Part shown: one piece after another, positions 53,622-62,199 of the stretch
Numbering within the stretch: the first letter of the stretch is position 1
Layout: each line of letters opens with the position of its first letter
DNA from: Streptomyces sp. CG4
Lineage (GTDB): Bacteria; Actinomycetota; Actinomycetes; Streptomycetales; Streptomycetaceae
Assembly: GCF_041080655.1 (NCBI RefSeq)
Contig: NZ_CP163525.1
Span: forward strand, 1,612,001-1,676,000
Direction: 5' to 3'
Length of the DNA: 64,000 bases
The notes under the pieces: generated by a model
The model's database searches: none
What the model was told of the DNA's origin: nothing
What the model saw: the letters and a program-made list of their open reading frames with translations, nothing else
Program-made: the position numbers and the translations under genes

Positions 53622-54980
53622 GTGTCCGTCCCCTCCCCCGCGCCCGCCTCCGACGCCCCTCCCGGCCAGCCCTGGAAGGCGGCGACGGCCGCCTGGATCG
53701 GCAGTGCGCTGGAATACTACGATTTCTTCGTCTACGGCAGTGCCGCCGCGCTGATCTTCCCGAAGGTGTTCTTCGACTCCTCCGACCCGGCCACCGCGAC
53801 CCTGCTGTCGCTCGCCACCTTCGGCGTCGCCTACGCCGCCCGGCCGCTCGGGGCACTGGTCCTCGGGCACCTCGGCGACCGCCTCGGCCGCAAGAAGATC
53901 ATGGTGTTCACGCTGGTCCTGATGGGTCTGTCGACCTTCCTGATCGGCTGTCTGCCCACCCGCGCCCAGGCCGGCTCGCTCGCCCCGGTGCTGCTGGTGC
54001 TCTGCCGGGTGCTGCAGGGCATATCGGCGGCGGGCGAGCAGGCGAGCGCGAGTTCCATGAGTCTGGAGCACGCGCCGCCGGACCGGCGCGGCTTCTTCAC
54101 CAGCTTCACGCTCAGCGGCACCCAGGGCGGCCAGCTCATCGCCACCCTCGTCTTCATCCCGGTGGCCGGACTCCCCGAGCCCCAACTGCTGTCCTGGGGC
54201 TGGCGGGTCCCGTTCTGGCTGAGCATCGCGGTGGCCGTCGCCGGTTACGTCATCCGGCGCCGGCTCCGGGAGACCCCGGCCTTCACCCGGCAGGCGGCGA
54301 CCGAGGGCGTGGTCCGGCTGCCGCTGGTGGTGCTGGTGCGGGAGCACTGGGCGGATGTGCTGCGGGTGGTCGCGGGCGCGCTCATCGCCTCGGTCAGCAC
54401 GGTCTTCACGGTGTGGGCGCTGTCGTACGCCACCAGCGACGCGGTCGGCATGTCGCGTACGTTCATGCTGTGGGTGGGCGCGCTGGCCAACCTCGCCGCG
54501 CTGGGCGCGATCCCGCTGTGGGCCACGCTGTCGGACCGGATCGGGCGCCGGCCGGTGTTCCTGATCGGCGCGGTGGGCAGCGCGGTCGCGATGGCCGGGT
54601 ATCTGTGGGCGATCTCCACCGGTTCCCACCCGCTGACCCTGGTCCTCGGGATCGTCGCCTTCGGGCTCGTCTACAGCGCCGCGAACGGGGTGTGGCCCGC
54701 CTTCTACGGCGAGATGTTCGCGACCCGGGTCCGGTTGTCGGGCCTGGCCGTCGGCACGCAGACCGGCTTCGCGGTGGCAGGGTTCGCGGTCACCTTCGCC
54801 GCCGAGATCGCCGGTCCGGGCGGTGACGACTGGGCGGCGGTGGCCCTGTTCACGGCCGTGCTGTGCGTTCCGCCGGCCCTGGCCGCGCTCACCGCCCGCG
54901 AGACGCACACGGTCCCGACGGAACTGCTCGGGGAGCGGGCCGGCCGGCAGGCGAAACGGGCGGAACGGGTCACGGCCTGA
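53622..54980 (+). CDS. MHS-family MFS transporter, probable shikimate/aromatic acid importer
   Basis: A 452-residue, 12-TM permease of the metabolite:H+ symporter family (ShiA/PcaK/KgtP group). TM1 contains AAWIGSALEYYDFFVYGSAAALIF with the family's acidic-aromatic motif. GHLGDRLGRKKIMVFTL is the loop-2 motif A, and SDRIGRRPVFLIGA its repeat in the second half. Start GTG 53622 has AAGGAG six bases upstream. Placement in the locus suggests uptake of shikimate, dehydroshikimate or quinate. Confidence 0.9.
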   Translation: MSVPSPAPASDAPPGQPWKAATAAWIGSALEYYDFFVYGSAAALIFPKVFFDSSDPATATLLSLATFGVAYAARPLGALVLGHLGDRLGRKKIMVFTLVLMGLSTFLIGCLPTRAQAGSLAPVLLVLCRVLQGISAAGEQASASSMSLEHAPPDRRGFFTSFTLSGTQGGQLIATLVFIPVAGLPEPQLLSWGWRVPFWLSIAVAVAGYVIRRRLRETPAFTRQAATEGVVRLPLVVLVREHWADVLRVVAGALIASVSTVFTVWALSYATSDAVGMSRTFMLWVGALANLAALGAIPLWATLSDRIGRRPVFLIGAVGSAVAMAGYLWAISTGSHPLTLVLGIVAFGLVYSAANGVWPAFYGEMFATRVRLSGLAVGTQTGFAVAGFAVTFAAEIAGPGGDDWAAVALFTAVLCVPPALAALTARETHTVPTELLGERAGRQAKRAERVTA

Positions 54981-55096
54981 GCCGGGTGGCCCGGGGCGCC
55001 GGGCACGGGCGATGGGCCGGCGATGGGCCTGTCACCCGGGACGCCGGGGACCTGCGACCCGGGACCTGAGCGGGGATTGCTGAGGAGCCTGCCTGA

Positions 55097-55438
55097 CTAG
55101 GGTCTCGGGTGGCGCGGCTCGTACAGGGCGAGTTCGCCGCCGCCCGGGAGTCGCAGGGCGGTCACCCGGCCCCAGCGGGCCTCCTCCACCGGACGGGTGA
55201 ACTCCACGCCGCGCTCGGCAAGTTGACGCCGGGTCTCGTCGAGGTCGTCGCACATCAGCATCAGCTCGTGCGAGGGCTCGCCGTCCGTGGGGTGACAGGC
55301 CACCTCGGCGGGCGGCGCCTTGAAGATGAGCCATCCGCTGCCCGCGTCGACGTAGTTCCAGCAGAGGGTGCCGCGCAGAAAGGCCCGGTCGGCCTCCGGG
55401 TCCCGGCTGTAGAGCACCACATGTGCACCGTTGATCAC
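55097..55438 (-). CDS. VOC (glyoxalase/bleomycin-resistance) family protein
   Basis: A 113-residue single-chain VOC protein with a beta-alpha-beta-beta-beta repeat (INGAHVVLYSRDPEADRAFL... ELMLMCDDLDETRRQLAERGVEF... LRLPGGGELALYEP). Start GTG 55438. Relatives include metalloenzymes and antibiotic-binding proteins; the first His and the final Glu-region ligands are plausible, but no function can be assigned. Confidence 0.85.
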   Translation of the reverse strand: MINGAHVVLYSRDPEADRAFLRGTLCWNYVDAGSGWLIFKAPPAEVACHPTDGEPSHELMLMCDDLDETRRQLAERGVEFTRPVEEARWGRVTALRLPGGGELALYEPRHPRP

Positions 55439-55791
55439 GCGCGGAGGCTAGTGCGGCGGGACGGGCCCGGACAAGCACCGACGACCGACGACCCGCCGCA
55501 CGGCAGCGATTCAGCGGGGCCGGGCTACGGCGGGGCCACGCTCAGGAGCCGCGCGAGCGCGGTCGCGGTGCCCGGAGCCGGCATCCAGGACCGCGGCGCG
55601 GCCGCCGCGACGTCGACTTGACCGTCGCGCGGCGGGTCAGGCGGAGGCCGTAGTCAACTCCTGTGTACTTTAAGCCAACTTGGCGGCAACCGAGTCCCGA
55701 TTACCGACAGAGAGGTTGTCGTGTTCGCAACAAACTCGTTTACTCGTTTACTGCGGGCAGCAGCTGAGACCCAAGGAGGCGCACCGGTCCG
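55439..55791. other. Intergenic region upstream of the snapalysin gene
   Basis: This 353-bp gap has no gene I can support. Its right half (55650-55760) is AT-richer and probably holds the protease promoter. An 8-bp tandem repeat ACTCGTTT (55734 and 55742) lies 50 bp before the start. Unlike classical snpA loci, no divergent LysR activator gene is present. Confidence 0.5.
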
Positions 55792-56382
55792 ATGATCAAA
55801 CGAATGGCCGCCCTGACGGCACTCATCCCGGTCATGCTGAGCACTACGGTCGGTGCCGCTTCGGCGCACTCCGCGCCGCACGCGACCCCGGCGGTGGTCA
55901 CCCTGACCTACGACGCCAGCGCTGCGGGTCAGTGGGCGGGCCCGATCGAGCAGGCCGTGCAGAACTGGAACGCCGCGGTGCACAACGTGCGCCTGGAGCC
56001 GACGAGCACCCCCGGCTCGGCCGACTACGTCTACGAGGCGACCAGCGGCTGGCCGCAGACCACCTTGGGGCCGATCTTCCCCGGCGGCAACGGTGACGTG
56101 CAGTTGGGCCGGCAAGCGGTGGACGAGGGCTACGACGCGACCCGGATCACGGCGCACGAAACCGGGCACATCCTTGGGCTGCCCGACCACTACAGCGGCC
56201 CGTGCTCGGAGCTCATGTCCGGCCACGGCCCCGGCACGTCCTGCACGAACGCCAAGCCGGACGCGGCCGAAGCGGCGCAGGTCGACAAGAACTACGCCGG
56301 CGGCACGCGGGCGGTGCGCCCGGACCACCACCAGGTGGTGATCGACATCTGGTCCGGCCGGGTCCTCACCGGCTCGCGCTGA
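55792..56382 (+). CDS. Snapalysin-type small neutral metalloprotease (M7), secreted
   Basis: A 196-residue secreted protease. The signal peptide is ~1-26 (MAALTALIPVMLSTTVGAASA). The metzincin-like zinc motif HETGHILGLPD lies at residues 122-132, in which Asp132 replaces the usual third His, as in snapalysin. Two cysteine pairs (GPCSELM, TSCTN) are plausible. RBS AAGGAGG lies about 11 bases before ATG 55792. The length fits SnpA preproteins, although the propeptide is short. Confidence 0.92.
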   Translation: MIKRMAALTALIPVMLSTTVGAASAHSAPHATPAVVTLTYDASAAGQWAGPIEQAVQNWNAAVHNVRLEPTSTPGSADYVYEATSGWPQTTLGPIFPGGNGDVQLGRQAVDEGYDATRITAHETGHILGLPDHYSGPCSELMSGHGPGTSCTNAKPDAAEAAQVDKNYAGGTRAVRPDHHQVVIDIWSGRVLTGSR

Positions 56383-56487
56383 CCGGCCGGCAGCACGCCT
56401 GCCGCACGGGCCGACCGCGGAAAGAAGCCCAACCTCTCAGCAACGGCGTTGACGCGCACTCGCTCAGCCGAGGTCCCGAGACGGTTG

Positions 56488-57084
56488 TCAGGGGGCCGGG
56501 GTGACCGCCGCGTCGAGGAGTGGCCCCAGTTCCCGGACGGCCGTGGTCAGGGGGCGTACGTCCTGCTCGGCGCGGGACATCAGGATCGCGCCCTCCAGGG
56601 TGCTGATCATCAGCGTGGCCAGCGAGTCGGCCCGGTCCGCGGGGACGCCCAGGCCGGTCAGGGCCTCGGCCAGCGGGGTGCGCCAGGTAGTGAACGCGAC
56701 GGCGACGGCCTCCCGGGTTGAGCCGCCGGCGGAGGCGCAGTCGACGGTGGCGGCGGCGACGGGGCAGCCCGTCGCGAAGCCCCCCGCCGTGTACTCGTCG
56801 GTCCACTGTGCGACCATCGCCGCGAACAGCGCGCCCGGCGTCGGCTCGTCGAGCCCTTCGAGAAAGCGCGCGATCCGCCGGCCCGCATACCGGCCGGCCC
56901 ACCCGACCGCCTCGTTGACCAGCTGTTCCTTCCCGCCCGGGAAGTAGTGCTGGAGGGAGCCGCGCGGCGCGCCGGCGTGCGCGGCGACCTCACGCATACC
57001 GGTGGCGGCGACGCCGTCGCGCCGGATGAGCTGGGCCGCGCTGAAGACCATCCGCTCCCGCGGCCCTCGTCGCACCTCACCCAT
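56488..57084 (-). CDS. TetR-family regulator (YxaF/LmrA type)
   Basis: A 198-residue regulator. The HTH is ATGMREVAAHAGAPRGSLQHYFPGGKEQL (about residues 28-56). The C-terminal domain resembles YxaF/LmrA (ATGCPVAAATVD... STLEGAILMSRAEQDVRPL), a group controlling dehydrogenases and efflux pumps. ATG 57084 follows GGAGG. It diverges from a dehydrogenase gene, and the 158-bp gap contains a periodic operator array. Confidence 0.9.
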   Translation of the reverse strand: MGEVRRGPRERMVFSAAQLIRRDGVAATGMREVAAHAGAPRGSLQHYFPGGKEQLVNEAVGWAGRYAGRRIARFLEGLDEPTPGALFAAMVAQWTDEYTAGGFATGCPVAAATVDCASAGGSTREAVAVAFTTWRTPLAEALTGLGVPADRADSLATLMISTLEGAILMSRAEQDVRPLTTAVRELGPLLDAAVTPAP

Positions 57085-57114
57085 CACCGGCCTCCGTTCC
57101 TCGCCGCCGCACTC

Positions 57115-57213
57115 CATGACCGACACCTCATAACCCGCATCTCATGACCGGCGCCCCATGACCGGCACTCTATGACCGGCGTCATAAGCACGGCTACTAT
57201 GACGGCGGTCATA
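57115..57213. promoter_or_regulatory. Operator array: five 14-bp-period half-sites and two palindromes
   Basis: Units related to CATGACCGGC start at 57115, 57129, 57143, 57157 and 57171, each exactly 14 bp apart. The last unit forms the palindrome TATGACCGGCGTCATA (57171-57186). A second palindrome, TATGACGGCGGTCATA, is at 57198-57213. The block fills the divergent gap between the TetR and dehydrogenase genes. Confidence 0.8.
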
Positions 57214-57242
57214 GTCGGTTGTCGGTGCGAAGGGCGGCCCCC

Positions 57243-58118
57243 GTGCACGTCGGTTTCATCGGTCTGGGAGTGATGGGCCGGCCCATGGCGCAGCGTCTGC
57301 TGTCCACCGGTACTCCCCTGGTGGTCTGGAACCGGACCCCGGAGCGCGCCGCGCCGCTGCGCGCGGCCGGGGCCACGGTCGCCGCGGACACGGACGAGGT
57401 GTTCGCGCGGGCAGGCGTAGTGCTGCTGATGCTCGCCGACGAGGCCGCGGTCGACGTGGTCCTCGGCCGCGGCACCCCTGCCTTCGCCGCCCGCGTCGCG
57501 GGCCGCATCGTCGTCCACATGGGCACGACCTCCCCCGAGTACTCCCACGCCCTGGAGACCGACATCCGCGCCGCCGGCGGCCGGTACGTCGAGGCGCCCG
57601 TCTCCGGATCACGGGTCCCTGCGGAGGAGGGCCGGCTGGTGGCGATGCTCGCCGGCGAGAAGGATGCCGTGGCCGCCGTTCGACCGTTGCTCAGGCCGAT
57701 GTGCCGGGAGACGTTCGTGTGCGGGCCGGCGCCCGGCGCGCTGCTGATGAAGCTGTCCGTGAACCTGTTCCTGATCACCCTGGTCACCGGACTGACCGAG
57801 GCGTTCCACTTCGCCGAGCGGCAGGGCCTGGACGGGCGGCTGTTCCTGGAGGTGCTGGAGGCGGGCCCCATGGCCAGCGGTGTCTCCCGGATGAAGGCGC
57901 CGAAGCTGCGCGAGCGGGACTTCGCGGTGCAGGCGGCCGCGCTGGACGTCCTGAAGAACAACCGGCTCATCGCCGAGGCGGCCCGCAAGGCGCGGCTGGC
58001 CTCGCCGCTCCTCGACGTGTGCCACACCTTGTTCGAGGAGACGGTGGCGCAGGGGCACGGCGGCGAGGACATGGTCGCCGTACTGCGCGCGATCGAGGCG
58101 CGGACCGCCGGGCAGTAG
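57243..58118 (+). CDS. NAD(P)-dependent beta-hydroxyacid dehydrogenase family protein
   Basis: A 291-residue member of the 3-hydroxyisobutyrate/tartronate-semialdehyde/GLYR family. The Rossmann motif is [16 protein letters not shown]. The substrate motif is [14 protein letters not shown] (near residues 117-130). The catalytic-lysine helix is [23 protein letters not shown]. Start GTG 57243 lies nine bases after GAAGGG; TTG 57219 and GTG 57225 are possible. It is divergently regulated with the TetR gene, and the substrate is unknown. Confidence 0.88.
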   Translation: MHVGFIGLGVMGRPMAQRLLSTGTPLVVWNRTPERAAPLRAAGATVAADTDEVFARAGVVLLMLADEAAVDVVLGRGTPAFAARVAGRIVVHMGTTSPEYSHALETDIRAAGGRYVEAPVSGSRVPAEEGRLVAMLAGEKDAVAAVRPLLRPMCRETFVCGPAPGALLMKLSVNLFLITLVTGLTEAFHFAERQGLDGRLFLEVLEAGPMASGVSRMKAPKLRERDFAVQAAALDVLKNNRLIAEAARKARLASPLLDVCHTLFEETVAQGHGGEDMVAVLRAIEARTAGQ

Positions 58119-58151
58119 GACAGTGAGGCAGAGGGGAGCCGAGAGCGCGGG

Positions 58152-58589
58152 TCAGCGCGGCGGGACGCCGTACGCCCGGTCGACGTGCAGCCGCACCACC
58201 AGGCGGCGGTCGCGGACCATCGCCGCCCGGTAGTCGTCCCAGTCCGGGTGTTCGCCGAGGACGTCCCGGTAGAGGCGGATCAGTTCCTCGACGGTGTCGT
58301 CGTGCGGGTCCGCGGCGACCGGGGACAGTTCGGCGGTCCCCTCGGCGACGGTGTACGCCCAGCGGTCGGCGCTGGTCACGTGGTACGAGGCGCGGGGGTC
58401 GCGGCGCAAGTTGCGGGTCTTGGCGCGGTCGTCGGTGACGGAGATCCGGATGATGCGCTCGTCGGGGTCGTAGGCGTGGCTGACGTTGGACAGCTGGGGG
58501 CGGCCGTCCTGCTTGAGGGTGACCAGGACGCCGCCGTGGCCCGCCGAGAGCAGGTCGAGCAGTGCGTCCTGCGTGGTGTCGTGAGTCAT
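58152..58589 (-). CDS. PPOX-class F420-dependent oxidoreductase
   Basis: A 145-residue split-barrel flavin/F420 enzyme. It matches the actinobacterial F420 PPOX class (LLSAGHGGVLVTLKQDGRPQLSNVSHAYD; RISVTDDRAKTRNLRRDPRASYHV; HPDWDDYRAAMVRDRRLVVRLHVDRAYGVPP). It probably reduces an unsaturated substrate with F420H2. ATG 58589 gives the usual family length. It converges with the dehydrogenase (33-bp gap). Confidence 0.9.
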   Translation of the reverse strand: MTHDTTQDALLDLLSAGHGGVLVTLKQDGRPQLSNVSHAYDPDERIIRISVTDDRAKTRNLRRDPRASYHVTSADRWAYTVAEGTAELSPVAADPHDDTVEELIRLYRDVLGEHPDWDDYRAAMVRDRRLVVRLHVDRAYGVPPR

Positions 58590-58662
58590 ACCACCGTCAA
58601 CTCGCCGGAGTGGGCGCCGCATTCCCCCGTGCCAGGCACGCGATTCCCCCACGCCAGGCATG

Positions 58663-58701
58663 AGTAGACAGTGTCTACTGACAGCTGGTAGACAGTGTCT
58701 A
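58663..58701. promoter_or_regulatory. Two TetR palindromes, the second overlapping the regulator's start codon
   Basis: AGTAGACA-G-TGTCTACT (58663-58679) is a perfect 17-bp odd palindrome. TAGACA-G-TGTCTA (58689-58701) repeats its core 24 bp downstream and ends on the A of ATG 58701. This is a strong autoregulatory operator pair. Confidence 0.85.
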
Positions 58702-59282
58702 TGACTGAGTCCGACATCGGGTTGCGGGAGCGTCTGGTCGACGTGGGCGTGGAGCTGCTGGCCGCCGAGGGGCTGCGGGCGCTGACCCTGCGGGAGATCG
58801 CCCGGCGCGCCGGCGTCTCACATGGGGCGCCGCGCCGCTACTTCCCCACCCATCTGGAGCTGCTGTCGGCCATCGCGGGGCGCGGCTTCGCCGACCTGGC
58901 CGAGCGAGCACGGACGGCGCTCGCGCAGGCACCGGCCGAGCCCCGGGCGCGGGTGGCGGTGCTGGCGCGGGCGTATCTGGAGTTCGCGCTGGGCGACCCC
59001 GGTATGTATGAGCTGATGTTCCGTCATGATCTCTTGGAGAGCGGGCATCTGGGGTTGCGGGAGACGAGTCTTCCCTTGTTCGAGGTGCTCGCGGGGCTGG
59101 TCGGCGAGGCGCGGCCCGAGGCCGACGCACGACGGGTGGCGGGCGCGTTGTGGGCGAATCTGCACGGGCTCGCTCAGCTGTGGCGCTGGCGGAGCCTCCA
59201 ACTCGCCGTTGGAGACGAGAACTTGGGGGCACTGCTCGATGCGGTGCTGGTGGCGCACCTGGGTACGGAGGGCGGCCGGTGA
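58701..59282 (+). CDS. TetR-family regulator of the adjacent DHA2 exporter
   Basis: A 193-residue regulator. The HTH is LTLREIARRAGVSHGAPRRYFPTHLELL (about residues 28-55), followed by a TetR_C_33-like ligand domain (ELMFRHDLLESGHLGLR... GALWANLHGLAQLW). No ribosome-binding site precedes ATG 58701 (or GTG 58695), and an operator overlaps it, suggesting a leaderless transcript. The downstream exporter starts within its stop (GTGA), so repressor and pump are co-expressed. Confidence 0.9.
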   Translation: MTESDIGLRERLVDVGVELLAAEGLRALTLREIARRAGVSHGAPRRYFPTHLELLSAIAGRGFADLAERARTALAQAPAEPRARVAVLARAYLEFALGDPGMYELMFRHDLLESGHLGLRETSLPLFEVLAGLVGEARPEADARRVAGALWANLHGLAQLWRWRSLQLAVGDENLGALLDAVLVAHLGTEGGR

Positions 59283-60673
59283 ACCGGCGCTGGACACTGG
59301 CGAGCAGTGTGGCGGGCGCGGTGGTCGTCGCGCTGGACGGTACGGTCCTCACGGTCGCGCAGCCGCGTCTGCAGAGGGAGTTGGGCGCGTCGCTCGCCGA
59401 GGTGCAGTGGACCAGTACGGCGTATCTCGTCGCGGTGGCGAGCCTGCTGGTGTTCGCGGGGCGGCTCGGTGACCGGTACGGGCAGCGGCGGGTGTTCGCG
59501 CTCGGCCTGCTCGGGTTCGGGGCGGCGTCGGCGGGGATCGGGATCGCGCCCGGGGTGAGCTGGGTGATCGGACTGCGGGCGCTCCAGGGGGTGTTCGGGG
59601 CGCTGTTGCAGCCGGCCACGCTGGGCATGCTGCGGGCCGCGTTCCCGCCGGACCGGCTGGCCACGCCGCTCGCCGTGCGGACCGCCGCGATCGGACTGGC
59701 GGCGGCCGCGGGTCCCCTGGTGGGCGGGGCGCTGGTGACGGCGCTGGGCTGGCGGGCGGTGTTCTTCGTCAACGTGCTGCCCGCGCTCGGCTTCGGCCTG
59801 CCGGCCTTGCTGCGGCCGCAGCGCACCCCTGCGGGCCCCCGCACCCCACTGGATGTGCCGGGTGCCGTGCTGCTCGCCGTCACCCTGTCCTGTCTCGTAC
59901 ACGCGGTGACCGCGCGGCCGGTCTCCGGGGCCGGGCTCGCCGTCGCCGCGGTCACCGCCGCCGTCCTCGTGCGGCACGAACGGCGCACGACGAGCCCGTT
60001 GTTGTCACCCGCGGTCGTCGGCTCGCGCGCGATCGGCGCGGCGCTCGGCGTCCTGGTCGTCGTCTCTGCGGCCCTGTTCGGCGCGCTCTTCGTCGCCACC
60101 TACGTCCTGCAACGCCGCCTCGGCCTCAACCCGTTGCACAGCGCGCTGCGCAGCCTGCCGCTGGCGGTGCTGATGGTGGCGTCCGCCGCACTGTGCCCCG
60201 TACTGCTGCGCCGCTTCGGGGCACGCGGTACGACGACGACGGCGACGGTGCTGCTCGCGCTCGGTGTCCTCGTGCTCTCCGGGGCCACGTCCGCACCGGC
60301 GTTCGGCTGCGCGTTCGCGCTGCTCGGCGCGGGGTTCGGGACGGTGATGGTGGCCGCCACCCAGGTGGTCGTACGGCGGGCGGAGGTGGCCGTGGCCGGA
60401 GTGGCGGGCGGACTGCAGCAGACGGCGCTGAACGTCGGCCCGGCCGTCGGGGTGGCCACCGCGAGCGCGCTGATGAGCACCGGAACCGGAACCGCGCTGC
60501 TTACGCTGGCGGCCGTAGCGGCACTCGGCGTACCCCTGGCGCGGGCGCTGCCCAGGACCGACACCGCCGCCCCGCCGCCCGGCACCGGCGACGCACACGC
60601 ACTCCCCGACCCCGAGGACGAGCACACCGCCCCCGGCGCCGGAGGCAAACGCACCGCGTCCGGGGCGGGATGA
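59279..60673 (+). CDS. DHA2-family MFS drug/metabolite exporter
   Basis: A 464-residue permease with about 14 predicted TM helices. Motif A is GRLGDRYGQRRVFALGLLGF, and motif C-like GPLVGGALVTALGWRAVFFVNV marks an antiporter. N-terminal LDGTVLTVAQPRLQRELGAS is typical of the EmrB/QacA subfamily. The C-terminal ~50 residues form a Pro/Asp/Gly-rich cytoplasmic tail. Start GTG 59279 overlaps the TetR stop. Export of a toxic or specialised metabolite that the TetR senses is inferred. Confidence 0.92.
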   Translation: MNRRWTLASSVAGAVVVALDGTVLTVAQPRLQRELGASLAEVQWTSTAYLVAVASLLVFAGRLGDRYGQRRVFALGLLGFGAASAGIGIAPGVSWVIGLRALQGVFGALLQPATLGMLRAAFPPDRLATPLAVRTAAIGLAAAAGPLVGGALVTALGWRAVFFVNVLPALGFGLPALLRPQRTPAGPRTPLDVPGAVLLAVTLSCLVHAVTARPVSGAGLAVAAVTAAVLVRHERRTTSPLLSPAVVGSRAIGAALGVLVVVSAALFGALFVATYVLQRRLGLNPLHSALRSLPLAVLMVASAALCPVLLRRFGARGTTTTATVLLALGVLVLSGATSAPAFGCAFALLGAGFGTVMVAATQVVVRRAEVAVAGVAGGLQQTALNVGPAVGVATASALMSTGTGTALLTLAAVAALGVPLARALPRTDTAAPPPGTGDAHALPDPEDEHTAPGAGGKRTASGAG

Positions 60674-60914
60674 GAAGCGCACCCCGTCCGGGGCTCGTGG
60701 CGAGCCCACCACGTCCGAGACCGGAGGAGAAACACACCACGTCCGAAGCCCACGGCGAGCGAGCCACCCCACCCAGCGCCGGAAGCGTCGTGTCGATCAC
60801 ACGCGCCGCTGATGGGCCGGTCCGTGGGGGTGGTCCTGCGGGACGATGACGGGCGGGTGCTTCCGCGGCGGTCGGTCGGGGAAGCATTGCGGACCAGGCG
60901 ACCGGAGGAGAGCG

Positions 60915-62138
60915 ATGGCAGAGCTGCGGCAGGAAGTCGACCCGGATGAGGCGGGGCTGGACGGCAAGGCGCTGGACCGCCTGGACCAGCAGGTTGCCGA
61001 CCACGTCGACCGGGGCCGGCTGCCCGGCTTTCTCGTGGCCGTGTCCCGCGGCGGCCGGGTCGCCCATCTCACCACCTACGGCCGGCGTGATGTCGCGGCC
61101 GGGCTGCCGGTCGAGACGGACACGCTGTGGCGGATCTACTCGATGACCAAGCCGGTCACCGCGGTCGCCGTGCTGCAGTTGGCGGAGGAGGGCCGGCTGG
61201 CGCTGGACGATCCGCTCGACCGCTACCTGCCGGCATTCGCCAAACCGGTGGTGTACGAGGGTGGTTCGGGTGCGGAGATGCGCACGCACCCGGCCGACGG
61301 CCCGATCCTGATCCGGCATCTGCTCACCCACACCGCGGGCCTGACCTTCGGTTACTACCACCGGCACCCGGTCGACGCCCTCTATCGCGCGTCCGGTCTG
61401 GAGTACTCGGTCCCGCCGGGCGCGGATCTGGCCGAGACCGTCGAGGTGTACGCGCGGATGCCGTTGCAGTTCGAACCGGGCACACAGTGGAACTACTCGG
61501 TCGCCTCGAACCTGCTGGGCCGGCTGATCGAGGTGGCGTCGGGGCAGCCACTGGACGCGTTCTTCACCGAGCGGATCCTGCGGCCGCTCGGCATGTCCGA
61601 CACCGGCTTCCACATCGAGCCCGAACAGGCGGACCGGCTGGCCGAGTTGTACGGGGAGACGGACGGGGGCGGGATCGCGCCGGTACCGGGGCTGCCGGTG
61701 CGCGGTCGGCCGCGGTTCCTGTCCGGCAGTGGCGGCCTGGTCTCCTCGGCGTACGACTTCCACCGGTTCATGGAGATGCTGCGCCGGGGCGGCGAACTGG
61801 ACGGCGTACGCCTGCTGTCCGCGGACATGGTCGCGCTGATGACCCGCAACCAGCTGCCCGGCGACGCCGTTCTGCGCGTCTTCGGCGCCCCGGTCCATCA
61901 GGAGCGCGGCAACGACGGGCTCGGCTTCGGCTTCAACGTGTCGGTGGTGACCGACCCGTCCCGCACCCTGGCCCCCTCCAGCCTCGGCACGTACGGCTGG
62001 ACGGGCGCGGCCACGACCGCGTTCTGGGTCGATCCGGCGCACGAGCTGACGGTGCAGTTCATGACGCAGGTACGCCCGAAGACGCTGAAGATCTTCCCGC
62101 AGCTGCGCCGGCTGGTGCACGAGGCGCTGGTGGACTGA
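60915..62138 (+). CDS. Serine beta-lactamase-family hydrolase (esterase/peptidase-like)
   Basis: A 407-residue class C beta-lactamase-fold protein. The nucleophile motif S-M-T-K lies at residues 76-79 (WRIYSMTKPVTAVAVLQL), and WNYSVASNLLGRLIEV contains the Tyr motif. The late GWTGAATTAFWVDP replaces the KTG triad. No signal peptide is present, so a cytoplasmic EstB/LovD-like acyl hydrolase or transferase is likelier than a true lactamase. The RBS GGAGGAG precedes ATG 60915. The 240-bp gap before it contains nothing I recognise. Confidence 0.9.
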   Translation: MAELRQEVDPDEAGLDGKALDRLDQQVADHVDRGRLPGFLVAVSRGGRVAHLTTYGRRDVAAGLPVETDTLWRIYSMTKPVTAVAVLQLAEEGRLALDDPLDRYLPAFAKPVVYEGGSGAEMRTHPADGPILIRHLLTHTAGLTFGYYHRHPVDALYRASGLEYSVPPGADLAETVEVYARMPLQFEPGTQWNYSVASNLLGRLIEVASGQPLDAFFTERILRPLGMSDTGFHIEPEQADRLAELYGETDGGGIAPVPGLPVRGRPRFLSGSGGLVSSAYDFHRFMEMLRRGGELDGVRLLSADMVALMTRNQLPGDAVLRVFGAPVHQERGNDGLGFGFNVSVVTDPSRTLAPSSLGTYGWTGAATTAFWVDPAHELTVQFMTQVRPKTLKIFPQLRRLVHEALVD

Positions 62139-62143
62139 CCGGC

Positions 62144-62183
62144 CCGGCGCCCGCCGCCCGTGGGGGGAGGCGGCGGGCGCCGG
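62144..62183. terminator. Bidirectional terminator with a 15-bp perfect stem
   Basis: CCGGCGCCCGCCGCC (62144-62158) pairs with GGCGGCGGGCGCCGG (62169-62183) around a ten-base loop. It lies between convergent genes ending at 62138 and 62200. No T-tract. Confidence 0.9.
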
Positions 62184-62199
62184 AGCGGCCGTCCGGCCT

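Noticed and set aside
55680..56096. Plus-strand frame overlapping the snapalysin start
   Set aside because: It overlaps the snapalysin gene in another frame, has no family similarity and lacks a ribosome-binding site. The snapalysin frame carries a signal peptide and zinc motif.
60674..60914. Possible extra small gene between the DHA2 exporter and the serine hydrolase
   Set aside because: Open frames here are Arg/Pro/Thr-rich shadows without a ribosome-binding site or recognisable sequence.
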